Assembly (NCBI RefSeq): GCF_900156875.1
Contig: NZ_LT707409.1
Coordinates: 3,493,435-3,557,434, forward strand
Direction: 5' to 3'
Source: Robertmurraya dakarensis
GTDB taxonomy: Bacteria; Bacillota; Bacilli; Bacillales; Cytobacillaceae
Length of the DNA stretch: 64,000 nt
This document shows, in pieces, positions 17,582 to 26,114 of the stretch. Below the pieces are notes generated by a model. It was not told the DNA's origin. It worked only from the letters and a program-made list of their open reading frames with translations, and did no database searches. The stretch's first letter is position 1. Every line of letters starts with the position of its first letter. The position numbers and the translations under genes were made by a program.

Positions 17582-18772
17582 TTATTTTGTGACAGCTTGT
17601 TTCTCCGGGCCCTTTCCTTTGCCCTTTTCCTCTTTTTCCTTCTTTCTTACAAAATCGGAAATAAGCTTATAATAAGCATTAGCCATCATCCAGATACTTT
17701 CTTTCTCATCCTCGAAAAATTCAATATTATAGCCATCTAAACTGTTATTAAGCGCCTTAAGATAATCTTTTAAAACAATAGAACCGCCGCCTACAAAATA
17801 GCAAATCTCTGTTTGTGAGTTCTTTTTCCAAACATTGCGGAGATGACGGTATTGCTTTTTGGCAAGCTCCAATAAAATGCGGTCCGTAATATCATGAACA
17901 CTAGTCCGGCTTCCTTTTACCATAATGTGATTGCGGTCATTTTTCCTAGTAATAATTTCAACCACATCACGACGGCTGTCTAGCTCCACTCCGTGTTTCG
18001 AACGAATTTCTTCACGAATTGCTTCCAATGCTTCAGAAACACCGATATTGAAGCCTTGCGCTTTATCATCATCGACATTGCGGTTCTTAATCACTGCTAC
18101 ATCAGTTGATAAACCTCCAATGTCTTGAATCAGAATTCTTCTATCAATTAAATCTCTATTAATAATGTTGAGATCATTGTCCATAACAAGGTTAATGTAA
18201 GCTGCAAATCCTTCAGGATATACTTTCACTTCATCAAATTTAATATTTACTTTTATACCTTGATACTTTGGAGTCACTAAAAATTCCACTTGATGGACAG
18301 AGCTTAATAATTGCGCTCGGTACCCTACATCTTTACCTTCCTTTACTTCACGGAGAGGTAATCCTGTACCAAGAGTATAATTAGCATCTATTACATTATT
18401 AACCTTTTTAAAAAGATTAGAATTTTCATCTCTTACTGCATCTAATGCCAATGAAGCAAAAAGCATAACCAATGTCTGATCCTCTTCAGACTTACTACTT
18501 CCAGGATCTAATTCTGCGGCATTGTCACTTTTTGTCGCAAGACTGCCCACACGATAAACAACATTATTTTCTGTTAAAGCAGGGGAGTGGACTCTAATAT
18601 GAATACCTTCTAATGGATCCTTCTCATTTAACTCTTCTATTCCAATAACTGGACGATCCTCCGTATCTCTTGCCATTACGTTCGGTATATTTAGTTCAAA
18701 GTCCATTTTACCGAATAAAGCCTTAATTGAATCATTTCCAACATCAATTGCTGCTACCCTAGAATTACTCAT
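17582..18772 (-). CDS. ParM/StbA-family actin-like ATPase
   Basis: 396 residues. Actin-fold ATP motifs are visible: phosphate-1 AAIDVGNDSIKALFG, phosphate-2 ILIQDIGGLSTDVAVI and adenosine motif CYFVGGGSIVLKDYL. Length and motifs fit plasmid segregation actins of the ParM/Alp type, not MreB. A Lys/Glu-rich tail ends the protein (RKKEKEEKGKGKGPEK). ATG 18772 has AAGGGATGATTTG upstream. The gene sits near oriC between housekeeping genes, with no plasmid replication gene in view, so it is a chromosomal copy. With its downstream adaptor and upstream iterons it makes a complete type II partition cassette in outline. Confidence 0.85.
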   Translation of the reverse strand: MSNSRVAAIDVGNDSIKALFGKMDFELNIPNVMARDTEDRPVIGIEELNEKDPLEGIHIRVHSPALTENNVVYRVGSLATKSDNAAELDPGSSKSEEDQTLVMLFASLALDAVRDENSNLFKKVNNVIDANYTLGTGLPLREVKEGKDVGYRAQLLSSVHQVEFLVTPKYQGIKVNIKFDEVKVYPEGFAAYINLVMDNDLNIINRDLIDRRILIQDIGGLSTDVAVIKNRNVDDDKAQGFNIGVSEALEAIREEIRSKHGVELDSRRDVVEIITRKNDRNHIMVKGSRTSVHDITDRILLELAKKQYRHLRNVWKKNSQTEICYFVGGGSIVLKDYLKALNNSLDGYNIEFFEDEKESIWMMANAYYKLISDFVRKKEKEEKGKGKGPEKQAVTK

Positions 18773-18871
18773 CAAATCATCCCTTCATATGATTATAGGT
18801 ATAAGAAAAATTTAACATCATATAATAATAGATTATTTGATTTCCAATAGCTAGTCAATGATTCATTAGTT

Positions 18872-19028
18872 GTATTCAAAAAGGATTACAAGTACACAAA
18901 TATGTATACACGTACACAAATCCGCATACATGTTGATATATCAGCATGTATACACGTTTGTAAACAAGTATACGAATATGAATACATTAAGTATACATAT
19001 TCGTATACAAGAATACACTTTTGTATAC
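18872..19028. repeat. Iteron array upstream of parM, putative centromere (parC-like)
   Basis: Fourteen GTATAC-like hexamers start at 18872, 18884, 18892, 18904, 18912, 18924, 18948, 18960, 18968, 18980, 18991, 19003, 19011 and 19023. Six are exact GTATAC. Spacing alternates 12 and 8 bases (a 20-bp period), apart from a central dyad GATATATC at 18935-18942 and two steps near 11 bases. An inverted repeat GTATACGAATATG / CATATTCGTATAC occupies 18968-18980 and 18996-19008. The array covers the parM promoter region, as centromeres of parMR systems do. Confidence 0.8.
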
Positions 19029-19102
19029 ATGATAAAATGCACCAATTTATCCCTGTAATTGTACCTGTTATCTCCCCTCCCCTTCTCTTCAACTCAATAC
19101 AT

Positions 19103-20425
19103 TTATTTATTGCTGCTATTGATAAAAGGCGGTTTACCTACTGGGTAATACTCGATATTTTTAATATCTTCTAATTGCTCTTCCCTAAAACAGTTCCTGC
19201 CATCAAAAATGATCGGCTGTTTCATTTCATCGAGTGCCTTCTGCAAATCCAAATTCTTAAACTCATTCCATTCGGTAACAATCATTAAGGCATCAGCATC
19301 AGCAATCGCTTCAAAGGCATTTGAGGCATATTCTATTTCATCCCCAATTACTTTTTGGGCATTTCCCATTGCAACCGGGTCATAAGCGGAAACACTTGCT
19401 CCGAGTCTAACAAGTTCCTTTACAATTATAATCGAGGGAGCTTCTCTCATATCATCAGTCTCCGGCTTGAACGCAAGTCCGAGCATCGCAAATTTCTTGC
19501 CCTTAATATCACCGAATCGTTTTAAAGCTTTTGAAACAAGTCGTTTTTGCTGCTCTTGATTAGTCTCAATCGTTTCCTTCACAATTGCAAAAGGAACCCC
19601 ATTCTTTCTAGCAGTATGAACTAACGCCGCTGTGTCCTTTGGGAAGCAGGAACCGCCATAGCCAATACCTGCCTGTAAAAAGGCACTTCCTATTCGTTGA
19701 TCCCTTCCCATTCCTTCAGCAACATCTTCAACATTCGCCCCCACTGCTTCACATAAATTTGCCATTTCATTAATGAAGCTGATCTTCGTTGCTAAGAACG
19801 CATTTGAAGCATATTTAATTAACTCTGCACTGCGAATAGTTGTCTGAAGTACAGGGACTTTCATTGGACGGTACATCTCTGCTATTTTCTCAGCTGCAAA
19901 TTTGTTATCAGCACCGATAACGATTCGGTCAGCTCGAAGAGTATCTTGAACCGCAGACCCTTGCCTTAAAAATTCTGGATTGGAAACAATCTCAATCTTT
20001 ACTCCAGATTCCAACCCATCTTTTATTCTTGTTTTAATATATTCATTCGTGCCAACCGGAACGGTACTTTTTATGACCACAATCGCATCATGCTTCAAGT
20101 GCTGGGCAATATCCTTTGCTGCCTGCTCAAGATAGACCAAATTCGCCGCACCCTCATCTGTTTGCGGCGTACCTACTGCAATAATGATCACCTCTGCCCT
20201 TTCAAAGCCTTTTTGGTGTGAAGTTGTAAACTCAAGCCTCCCCTCTCCCATATTGCTGACTAGCAAACTTTCTAATCCAGGCTCATAAATAGGAGAAATC
20301 CCTTTATTCAACTGATCAATTTTTTCAGTATTAACATCAATGCAAGTAACATTATGACCAATTTCCGCTAAGCAAACACCCGTCGACAGCCCGACATAAC
20401 CTGTTCCTAATACCGTAATTTTCAT
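19103..20425 (-). CDS. UDP-glucose 6-dehydrogenase
   Basis: About 440 residues, converting UDP-glucose to UDP-glucuronate with two NAD+. N-terminal Rossmann KITVLGTGYVGLSTGVCLAE, the catalytic Cys in IGYGGSCFPKDTAALVH, and the C-terminal domain FAMLGLAFKPETDDMREAPS are present. ATG 20425 follows the galU stop by one base. UDP-glucuronate feeds teichuronic acid or exopolysaccharide; this cannot be decided here. Equivalent to TuaD/Ugd of B. subtilis. Confidence 0.92.
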   Translation of the reverse strand: MKITVLGTGYVGLSTGVCLAEIGHNVTCIDVNTEKIDQLNKGISPIYEPGLESLLVSNMGEGRLEFTTSHQKGFERAEVIIIAVGTPQTDEGAANLVYLEQAAKDIAQHLKHDAIVVIKSTVPVGTNEYIKTRIKDGLESGVKIEIVSNPEFLRQGSAVQDTLRADRIVIGADNKFAAEKIAEMYRPMKVPVLQTTIRSAELIKYASNAFLATKISFINEMANLCEAVGANVEDVAEGMGRDQRIGSAFLQAGIGYGGSCFPKDTAALVHTARKNGVPFAIVKETIETNQEQQKRLVSKALKRFGDIKGKKFAMLGLAFKPETDDMREAPSIIIVKELVRLGASVSAYDPVAMGNAQKVIGDEIEYASNAFEAIADADALMIVTEWNEFKNLDLQKALDEMKQPIIFDGRNCFREEQLEDIKNIEYYPVGKPPFINSSNK

Positions 20426-20426
20426 C

Positions 20427-21332
20427 CTAATCATACTCTCTCTTAAAAAGTTGAAGATTTTCCTTTTTGTCCATTTCATTCAAATAATCGATAAGTGCTT
20501 CTCTTATTTCCTCTCTTTGCAGAGCAAAGTCTAACGTTGCTTTAATAAAGCCGATTCGGTCACCGATGTCATAGCGTCTTCCTTCAAAATTATAGGCGAG
20601 GACTGCCTGCTGCTTGTTTAATTCATTAATCGCATCCGTCAGCTGAAGCTCATCCCCTCTTCCAAAAGGAACACTCTCTAAAAATTGAAATATTTCAGGT
20701 CTCAAGACATAACGTCCCATGATGGCGTATGTGGATGGTGCTTCCTCTATATTGGGCTTTTCTACTAATGAATCGATATGAAGTAGATTTGGTTCGAACA
20801 TGGTGCCTTTTGGCTTTATAATTCCGTATTTGCTAACATCCTCTTTTGGAACTCCTTGAACAGCAACAACTGAACTATTACAATACTCAAACACACGAAT
20901 AAGCTGTTTGAGACAAGGAGTTTCAGACATTACAATATCATCGCCAAGCATAACAGCAAATGGTTCATTCCCTATGAAGCTTTTTGCACAAAGAATGGCG
21001 TGTCCCAGTCCTTTAGGTTCCTTCTGGCGTACATAGTAGATATTGGCCAAACTTGAAATCTTCTGTACTTCTTCCAGCATATCTTGCTTTCCTTTTCTAA
21101 AAAGAGCATCTTCTAGTTCATATGATTTATCAAAATGATCTTCAATTGACCGTTTTCCTCTGCCAATGATGATGATAATCTCTTCAATCCCCGAAGCAAC
21201 CGCTTCTTCGACGATATATTGAATCGTTGGTTTATCAACAATTGGCATCATTTCTTTCGGCTGTGCCTTCGTAGCAGGCAAGAACCTTGTTCCAAGACCA
21301 GCAGCCGGTATGATGGCTTTCCGTATTTTCAT
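20427..21332 (-). CDS. galU: UTP-glucose-1-phosphate uridylyltransferase
   Basis: 301 residues with the nucleotidyltransferase start [20 protein letters not shown] and [20 protein letters not shown], then [10 protein letters not shown] with the metal-binding Asp and SLVEKP. It makes UDP-glucose, the substrate of the next gene ugd, one base downstream. The pair is a two-gene operon. Called gtaB in B. subtilis. Confidence 0.92.
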   Translation of the reverse strand: MKIRKAIIPAAGLGTRFLPATKAQPKEMMPIVDKPTIQYIVEEAVASGIEEIIIIIGRGKRSIEDHFDKSYELEDALFRKGKQDMLEEVQKISSLANIYYVRQKEPKGLGHAILCAKSFIGNEPFAVMLGDDIVMSETPCLKQLIRVFEYCNSSVVAVQGVPKEDVSKYGIIKPKGTMFEPNLLHIDSLVEKPNIEEAPSTYAIMGRYVLRPEIFQFLESVPFGRGDELQLTDAINELNKQQAVLAYNFEGRRYDIGDRIGFIKATLDFALQREEIREALIDYLNEMDKKENLQLFKREYD

Positions 21333-21433
21333 CTCTTTCCTCCTGCTATAAGATATTTATCGTTGTATATGAAGCCCGACAGCTTTTTTTCACGATAGAA
21401 AAATAGATTCATAGACTTAATCTTTGGTTTTAA

Positions 21434-21467
21434 AATAAACTCCTGAATCGCTAAGAGTCAGGAGTTA
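21434..21467 (-). terminator. Terminator of kinase-GT4-HipA-like operon
   Basis: ACTCCTGA / TCAGGAGT stem around an 11-base loop. The TGA stop of the HipA-like gene is part of the stem. TTTATTTT follows on the minus strand. Confidence 0.7.
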
Positions 21468-22240
21468 TCATTTTTTTGATGAAGGGGCCTATAAACCTTT
21501 TTAAGAAAACTTCCCATTAATTTAGGCAGTATTTTATCACGTCTTCTTAATAATACTGTGACAATGCCCTTTCTTTCTTCCGCTGTTACATTCCAATCAT
21601 CAGGAATTAGGGCGACAATCTCTTCTATCAGCAAAATTGGTATAGTTTGAATAATTTCCAATGACGCGTGAAAATCCTCTTCGTTTCTAATGAAACGTGC
21701 CATTAGCTGGTGTGCCGCACTTTTCATGACTCTCTCCGGAAGACTATCTAAATCTGGCATTTCCCAATTATACGTGCTGAATACCTCAGCATGGTCAATA
21801 GTCCATAACTGATAGGAATCTGCTCCTTTTTCTTCTAGGAGGATATTTTTTCTGGTTCGGTCGGTATTTCCCAGCCAATAATCAAATAAAATAATAGATG
21901 CAAGGGTGGAAGGATTTGTAATGCTTTCCACATCAGTAACTTGATGACCATCCAAACAATTCGGTATGAACAATGACGCAAATTGATAACTGTCATCTTT
22001 TAAAGGCGGCAGATCAGGAATTTGGCTTGAAAACTCCTGTGGGATTTTTACTATTTTTGCAACTGGAATTGGCAATCCGAGATAACGTCCCAGACAATAT
22101 GAGATCCATTCGTTTGGCAATGTCTTTTCAAAACCAGGACGAAAATATTTAACTACATAATCTCTACCATCATCGAAGGTAATCAAATGTGCATTTGACT
22201 TTCCTTCCATCTTTCGTCGATAAGCTACAGGTTTTATCAA
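21458..22240 (-). CDS. HipA-like kinase-fold protein
   Basis: 260 residues. Segments HLITFDDGRDYVVKYF, LFDYWLGNTDRTRKNILL and YQLWTIDHAEVFS line up with the HipA/PI3-4-kinase-like fold: the Lys of the small lobe, D-x-x-x-x-N and the metal-binding Asp. It is much shorter than toxin HipA and has no HipB partner nearby, so a toxin role is unlikely. Start overlaps the glycosyltransferase stop by 4 bases. Likely part of a three-gene operon with 22237-23346 and 23424-24539. Target unknown. Confidence 0.65.
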   Translation of the reverse strand: MIKPVAYRRKMEGKSNAHLITFDDGRDYVVKYFRPGFEKTLPNEWISYCLGRYLGLPIPVAKIVKIPQEFSSQIPDLPPLKDDSYQFASLFIPNCLDGHQVTDVESITNPSTLASIILFDYWLGNTDRTRKNILLEEKGADSYQLWTIDHAEVFSTYNWEMPDLDSLPERVMKSAAHQLMARFIRNEEDFHASLEIIQTIPILLIEEIVALIPDDWNVTAEERKGIVTVLLRRRDKILPKLMGSFLKKVYRPLHQKNDNS

Positions 22241-23346
22241 GGAGCCTGCACCTCACCTTCATCATTCTTTCCTTCCACTTTTCTTAATGCTCCAACATAT
22301 TGTTCTGCTACCACTTCTATCGCAAAATTTTTACGAACATGATTTACCGCTTCCTTTGATCTACGCTCATAGAGTTCAGGATAGTCTACGATCCCGTAAA
22401 TTTGGTTTACTGCGTCATCAACGTTTTGGCCGCGGAAAAGCAAGCCTGTTTCCCCTTTCCGGACTAGTTCAGTGATTGGCATAATATTGGATGCGACAAC
22501 TGGTACTCCACAAGCCATTGACTCAATGAACGTATTCCCAAACGATTCAGATTTGGTTGTAGCAAGCGTACAACCCCCTGACTCACGTATTTTTGCATAC
22601 ATATGCGGCATTTGCTGATAAGGAATAACGGGAAACCACTTTATGATATCGGTCAATTCTTCCTCCTGCCATTTAATAGTAAACTCATTTCTTTGTACAC
22701 TTTGTGCTCCGCCTATTACCCAAATCTCTATATCTTCACGTTCACTTTTAATTTTTTGCGCAATTTCAAGTAATCTAGTCCAATTTTTACGTTTATCCAA
22801 TCTTCCTATCCAGCCAATAATTTTTTTATTGTTCCTCAGAATAGGAATACTATTGTAATCAATCTCGTCTTTTTGCAGCGGACGAAAGAAGGATGTGTCT
22901 ATGCCATTATAGATAACATTTATTGGTATATTATCAGTGAGGATTGAGACTAATCTTTTCTGATACTGTGAGGGTACAATGATAAACTCTGGGTTAATTC
23001 CTCTGAATGTTTTTAGATGGGGCTGTAACTTGATTAGTTCGGGTGTCCGTGCTTCAACAATGACAGGTCCTTGATAATTTGCCTTTTGAATCCATTTATA
23101 AGCTGCACCTGTATCAACCACAATAATGGCATCATAACGATTACTCTGAATAATATTAACAATCTTTTCTTCATCTTTCGTTAAATACACAGTAGCTACA
23201 TCTTCCATAATATGCATACCACCATGATCTGTGGTATATAAAAAGTCCGTTTCGATTCCATGTTTTTTGAAGTATATTGCACGATTTCGCCAGCCAGCGT
23301 TAACCCCGCCAACAGTTAGCAGGCGCCAGATGACAAGTATTTTCAT
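22237..23346 (-). CDS. Glycosyltransferase family 4
   Basis: 369 residues, GT-B fold. N-terminal MKILVIWRLLTVGGVNAGWR; acceptor-domain end with VIYNGIDTSFFRP; donor domain IIGWIGRLDKRKNW and the family signature FGNTFIESMACGVPVVASNI with the E-x7-E motif (ESFGNTFIESMA). Cytoplasmic, no signal peptide. It probably adds a sugar from a nucleotide donor to a surface or spore polymer, but the acceptor is unknown. Sits between a kinase-fold gene and a HipA-like gene. Confidence 0.8.
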   Translation of the reverse strand: MKILVIWRLLTVGGVNAGWRNRAIYFKKHGIETDFLYTTDHGGMHIMEDVATVYLTKDEEKIVNIIQSNRYDAIIVVDTGAAYKWIQKANYQGPVIVEARTPELIKLQPHLKTFRGINPEFIIVPSQYQKRLVSILTDNIPINVIYNGIDTSFFRPLQKDEIDYNSIPILRNNKKIIGWIGRLDKRKNWTRLLEIAQKIKSEREDIEIWVIGGAQSVQRNEFTIKWQEEELTDIIKWFPVIPYQQMPHMYAKIRESGGCTLATTKSESFGNTFIESMACGVPVVASNIMPITELVRKGETGLLFRGQNVDDAVNQIYGIVDYPELYERRSKEAVNHVRKNFAIEVVAEQYVGALRKVEGKNDEGEVQAP

Positions 23347-23423
23347 TTTGACATCACCTCTTTACCTTTTGATATACCCTGTTAGTAGTTTTTGTTTCTA
23401 TAAAAACCAACTTCTCTAATGCC

Positions 23424-24539
23424 TTACTTTTTTCTCTTGGTTTTTGATAAATCAGGACCAATGGAAAGCATTTTTTTAAATAACTCTTCTTTGCTTTTCC
23501 TCTTTTCTTCTGCTTCTCTTTTCTTTCTTTGTTCTTCCGTTTCTTTAACCTTTTTACTCTTTGATTTTTTGTTTTTATCCTTCTTTTTACCCATTTCTTT
23601 GTCCTCCTTCTTCTTTCCTTTATCCTTTGAATCTATTAGCTCTTTAAATACCTTTTCTTTAAACTCTTGATCTACTTCTGACAATAACTCCTTATCTGTC
23701 TTGGCCTGTTCATATTGAGCCCAATACGCATCCATTTGATCTTTTACTTGATCCGGGTTGTATCCCATTGCGAGCATGGCCTTCACCCACTCATCCTTAA
23801 ACACTTTATAAACGAGGTTTTCCAGCCCTACCTCATAAAGAGGCTTTTCATTACTTGTTCTTAACCTTTCACTAGCCTTTTTGATTGCTTCTTTATCATA
23901 GGCCTGACTTGAAATTACTTTAATGAGTTCGCGGGACTGCTCTTCCATCTCAATATAGTGCTTCCATTCTTCGTATAAACTTGGAGCAAATTCTTGCACA
24001 TGTTCTAAAAAGAGTGCTTTATACTCCTCTCCAAGAGAATTTAATAATTTTCGAGGGTATGGATATACCCGGTCTCTCCAAATGGTTCTCGCTACATCAA
24101 TTACTTTAAGACTCCCATCATTTTGAAGATAGATTTGTCTCTTATGATGATCAATTCTTTCAAATCCAATTTCCTTAAATACAATAAGCATTTGTATTAA
24201 TTTTGCAGACAGCTCTTTTGTCAGAGGCTGCGATTGTAAATATTCACGCAAATCCACTCCTCTTACTATTTCCATAGCAATATGAAGAGGTCCCCTTCCA
24301 TGAAGTTTCGGAAAAAGGTTTGTATGCTGGCCAAGCGATAGAGCTTGATATTCCCTTTCACAATCTTCCTCATTTCCGAATACTTTTACACATATATCAT
24401 TTGTAAATTGAAAAACAGCTCCTTGACGTCCCTTACCCATCATTTTTAACGGTGAATTGTTGACTACTTCTACATCAGCATTTTCCAAATTTGTTACTTT
24501 AATTTTTTCAACATGTTTGTTTAATAAAGAAGTATCCAC
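23424..24539 (-). CDS. Protein-kinase-fold protein with long Lys/Glu tail (YrzF-like)
   Basis: 371 residues. The small lobe shows a glycine loop GKGRQGAVFQF, Lys in CVKVFGNE and Glu in EREYQAL. The catalytic loop reads RIDHHKRQIYLQNDGSLKVI followed by IDVART, so the usual HRD and DFG are degenerate. YrzF-type proteins of Bacillus look similar, and activity is uncertain. Residues after about 295 are a highly charged tail of Lys and Glu runs (KKKEDKEMGKKKDKNKKSKS). First gene of the operon; 77 bases separate it from the glycosyltransferase. Confidence 0.7.
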   Translation of the reverse strand: MDTSLLNKHVEKIKVTNLENADVEVVNNSPLKMMGKGRQGAVFQFTNDICVKVFGNEEDCEREYQALSLGQHTNLFPKLHGRGPLHIAMEIVRGVDLREYLQSQPLTKELSAKLIQMLIVFKEIGFERIDHHKRQIYLQNDGSLKVIDVARTIWRDRVYPYPRKLLNSLGEEYKALFLEHVQEFAPSLYEEWKHYIEMEEQSRELIKVISSQAYDKEAIKKASERLRTSNEKPLYEVGLENLVYKVFKDEWVKAMLAMGYNPDQVKDQMDAYWAQYEQAKTDKELLSEVDQEFKEKVFKELIDSKDKGKKKEDKEMGKKKDKNKKSKSKKVKETEEQRKKREAEEKRKSKEELFKKMLSIGPDLSKTKRKK

Positions 24540-24958
24540 ATAATTCCTCCTTCCAAAAAATTCTCCATATACACTTGCTAAACTTGTACTCTTCTATATT
24601 CAATTCATCAATGTAAAGAAATGTAAAGGCAAACAACCACAAATGTAAAAATATTTATGTGTTTTGTAAAAAACTAGGTTAAAACCTCTCCAAAGGTACA
24701 CCTTTTCCTTATTTAATGTTTTCAAGCTTGTCACTGAAGCATCACTTTTGCATGGTTTGTCCTAATCTGTCTAATTATCAATATTTTTGAAATAATTACA
24801 ATATTTAATTTATTTAAAAGGGATTTTCTCATATATGTAGAATAGTTTTCTAGAAGCATTAGTCACTTACCACAATTGCTTTTCTCAATCGGAGGTGGAT
24901 TTATTTACTGTCTAAAAGTAGGTGGCTGCACATTGACTAATATGTTAGGAGGATACAA
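24540..24958. other. Intergenic region between kinase-like gene and TRAP binding-protein gene
   Basis: 419 AT-rich bases carrying the divergent promoters. The plus-strand gene has a strong TTAGGAGGATAC ribosome site. I see no defined operator, RNA element or further gene. Confidence 0.5.
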
Positions 24959-26029
24959 ATGAAATTATTTAAAACAATAAATATAATCATTATTACATTA
25001 ACGATTGCCTTAGCTGGATGCGGTAATAATTCCTCACAAGAGACAACTGAACAAGCCTCTGGATCTGCAGATGAACAAATTACTTTAAAACTTGCCTCAT
25101 TTTTCGCTGATACGACGACAACTTATACTGATTTTGTAAAACCTTGGATAGAAAGGGTAACAGAACGGACAAATGGAAAAGTTCAGATTGAATACTATCC
25201 ATCTGAACAGCTCGGGAAAGCTGGTGACTTGCTTGGGTTAACTGCAGATAATGTTGCTGATATCAGCATGCTTCCAACTATTTATTATCCTTCAGAAATG
25301 CCTATCAATAATGCTTTACAAAATATGCCTGGTGTCGCAGAATCCGGCTATCAATCAACATTAGGCTTTTGGGATCTGATCCAAGAGAATCCAGAGATAC
25401 TAGAAAAGGAATTTTTAGCAAACGGTGTAAGACCGCTGGGTGTGTTAAACTCACCTCCTTATGAAATTTGGACAATGGACCGGGAAATTCGTGTCCCTTC
25501 AGATTTAAAGGGACTAAAAATCAAGACTGCTGGAGGCATGTCCAGTGAATTCTTTGAATTTGTAGGGGCGGTTCCTGTAACAGTTCCCTACCCAGAAATG
25601 TATGAAGCAGTTGAAAGAGGAGTAGTTGATGCGCTTAGCATTGATGGTAAACCACTCATTTCTACAGGAGTAAAAGATCTTTTAACGCATGGTGTATTGC
25701 CTCACTATGGAACAAGCTTACAGGCTCTCATTATTAATGAAAAGGTTTGGCAAGGCCTGCCCGATGATGTAAAAGAAGTCATGATTCAAGCAGGTCAAGA
25801 AGTGACTGAAGAAATCGGAAAAGTAGAAAACGAAGTAGCAAAAACATTTATAGAAGAGTTTAGGGCAAACAAAACGATTGTTGAACTAACTCCAGAAGAA
25901 GAACAGGAGTGGAAATCAACGGCGGAAGAATTCCAGAAAAAATGGATTGCTGAAAATGAAACAGAAGACTTTAAAATCTCTGAGTATCTAGAACAGTATA
26001 AGAAGAGTCTAGAGAAATTTAAAGAATAA
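24959..26029 (+). CDS. TRAP transporter substrate-binding lipoprotein, DctP family (orphan)
   Basis: 356 residues. Lipoprotein signal with lipobox LAGCG. DctP-fold segments: LKLASFFADTTTTYTDFVKP, the conserved Arg/ligand region EIRVPSDLKGLKIKTAGG and VPYPEMYEAVERGVVDAL. It binds a carboxylate or ectoine-like solute outside the cell. No DctQ or DctM gene is next to it; the only TRAP membrane protein in the window belongs to a TAXI operon 12 kb away. It is convergent with the BCCT carrier of the ectoine cluster. An ectoine role (TeaA/UehA-like) is possible by location only. Confidence 0.8.
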   Translation: MKLFKTINIIIITLTIALAGCGNNSSQETTEQASGSADEQITLKLASFFADTTTTYTDFVKPWIERVTERTNGKVQIEYYPSEQLGKAGDLLGLTADNVADISMLPTIYYPSEMPINNALQNMPGVAESGYQSTLGFWDLIQENPEILEKEFLANGVRPLGVLNSPPYEIWTMDREIRVPSDLKGLKIKTAGGMSSEFFEFVGAVPVTVPYPEMYEAVERGVVDALSIDGKPLISTGVKDLLTHGVLPHYGTSLQALIINEKVWQGLPDDVKEVMIQAGQEVTEEIGKVENEVAKTFIEEFRANKTIVELTPEEEQEWKSTAEEFQKKWIAENETEDFKISEYLEQYKKSLEKFKE

Positions 26030-26038
26030 TCACGAAAT

Positions 26039-26084
26039 AATAAGAGGTAAAGCTATGGTTCACTACAGCTTTACCTCTTATTTT
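26039..26084 (+). terminator. Terminator after dctP-like gene
   Basis: AATAAGAGGTAAAGCT pairs with AGCTTTACCTCTTATT around 12 bases, then TT. Strong and nearly symmetric, so it may also serve the opposing gene. Confidence 0.85.
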
Positions 26085-26114
26085 ATCCATGTATCATAAT
26101 CATTTCGTAAATCA

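Noticed and set aside
18870-19174. Short open frames on both strands rich in Tyr, Thr, Ile and His
   Set aside because: They run through the GTATAC iterons. Repetitive codons come from the repeats, there is no ribosome site, and frames overlap on both strands.
21458-22240. HipA toxin of a HipBA persistence module
   Set aside because: The protein is too short, lacks the HipA N-terminal domain, has no HipB gene beside it, and is coupled to a glycosyltransferase.
23419-23670. Plus-strand frame of Phe/Leu/Ser-rich protein
   Set aside because: It is the antisense of the Lys/Glu-rich tail of the kinase-like gene.
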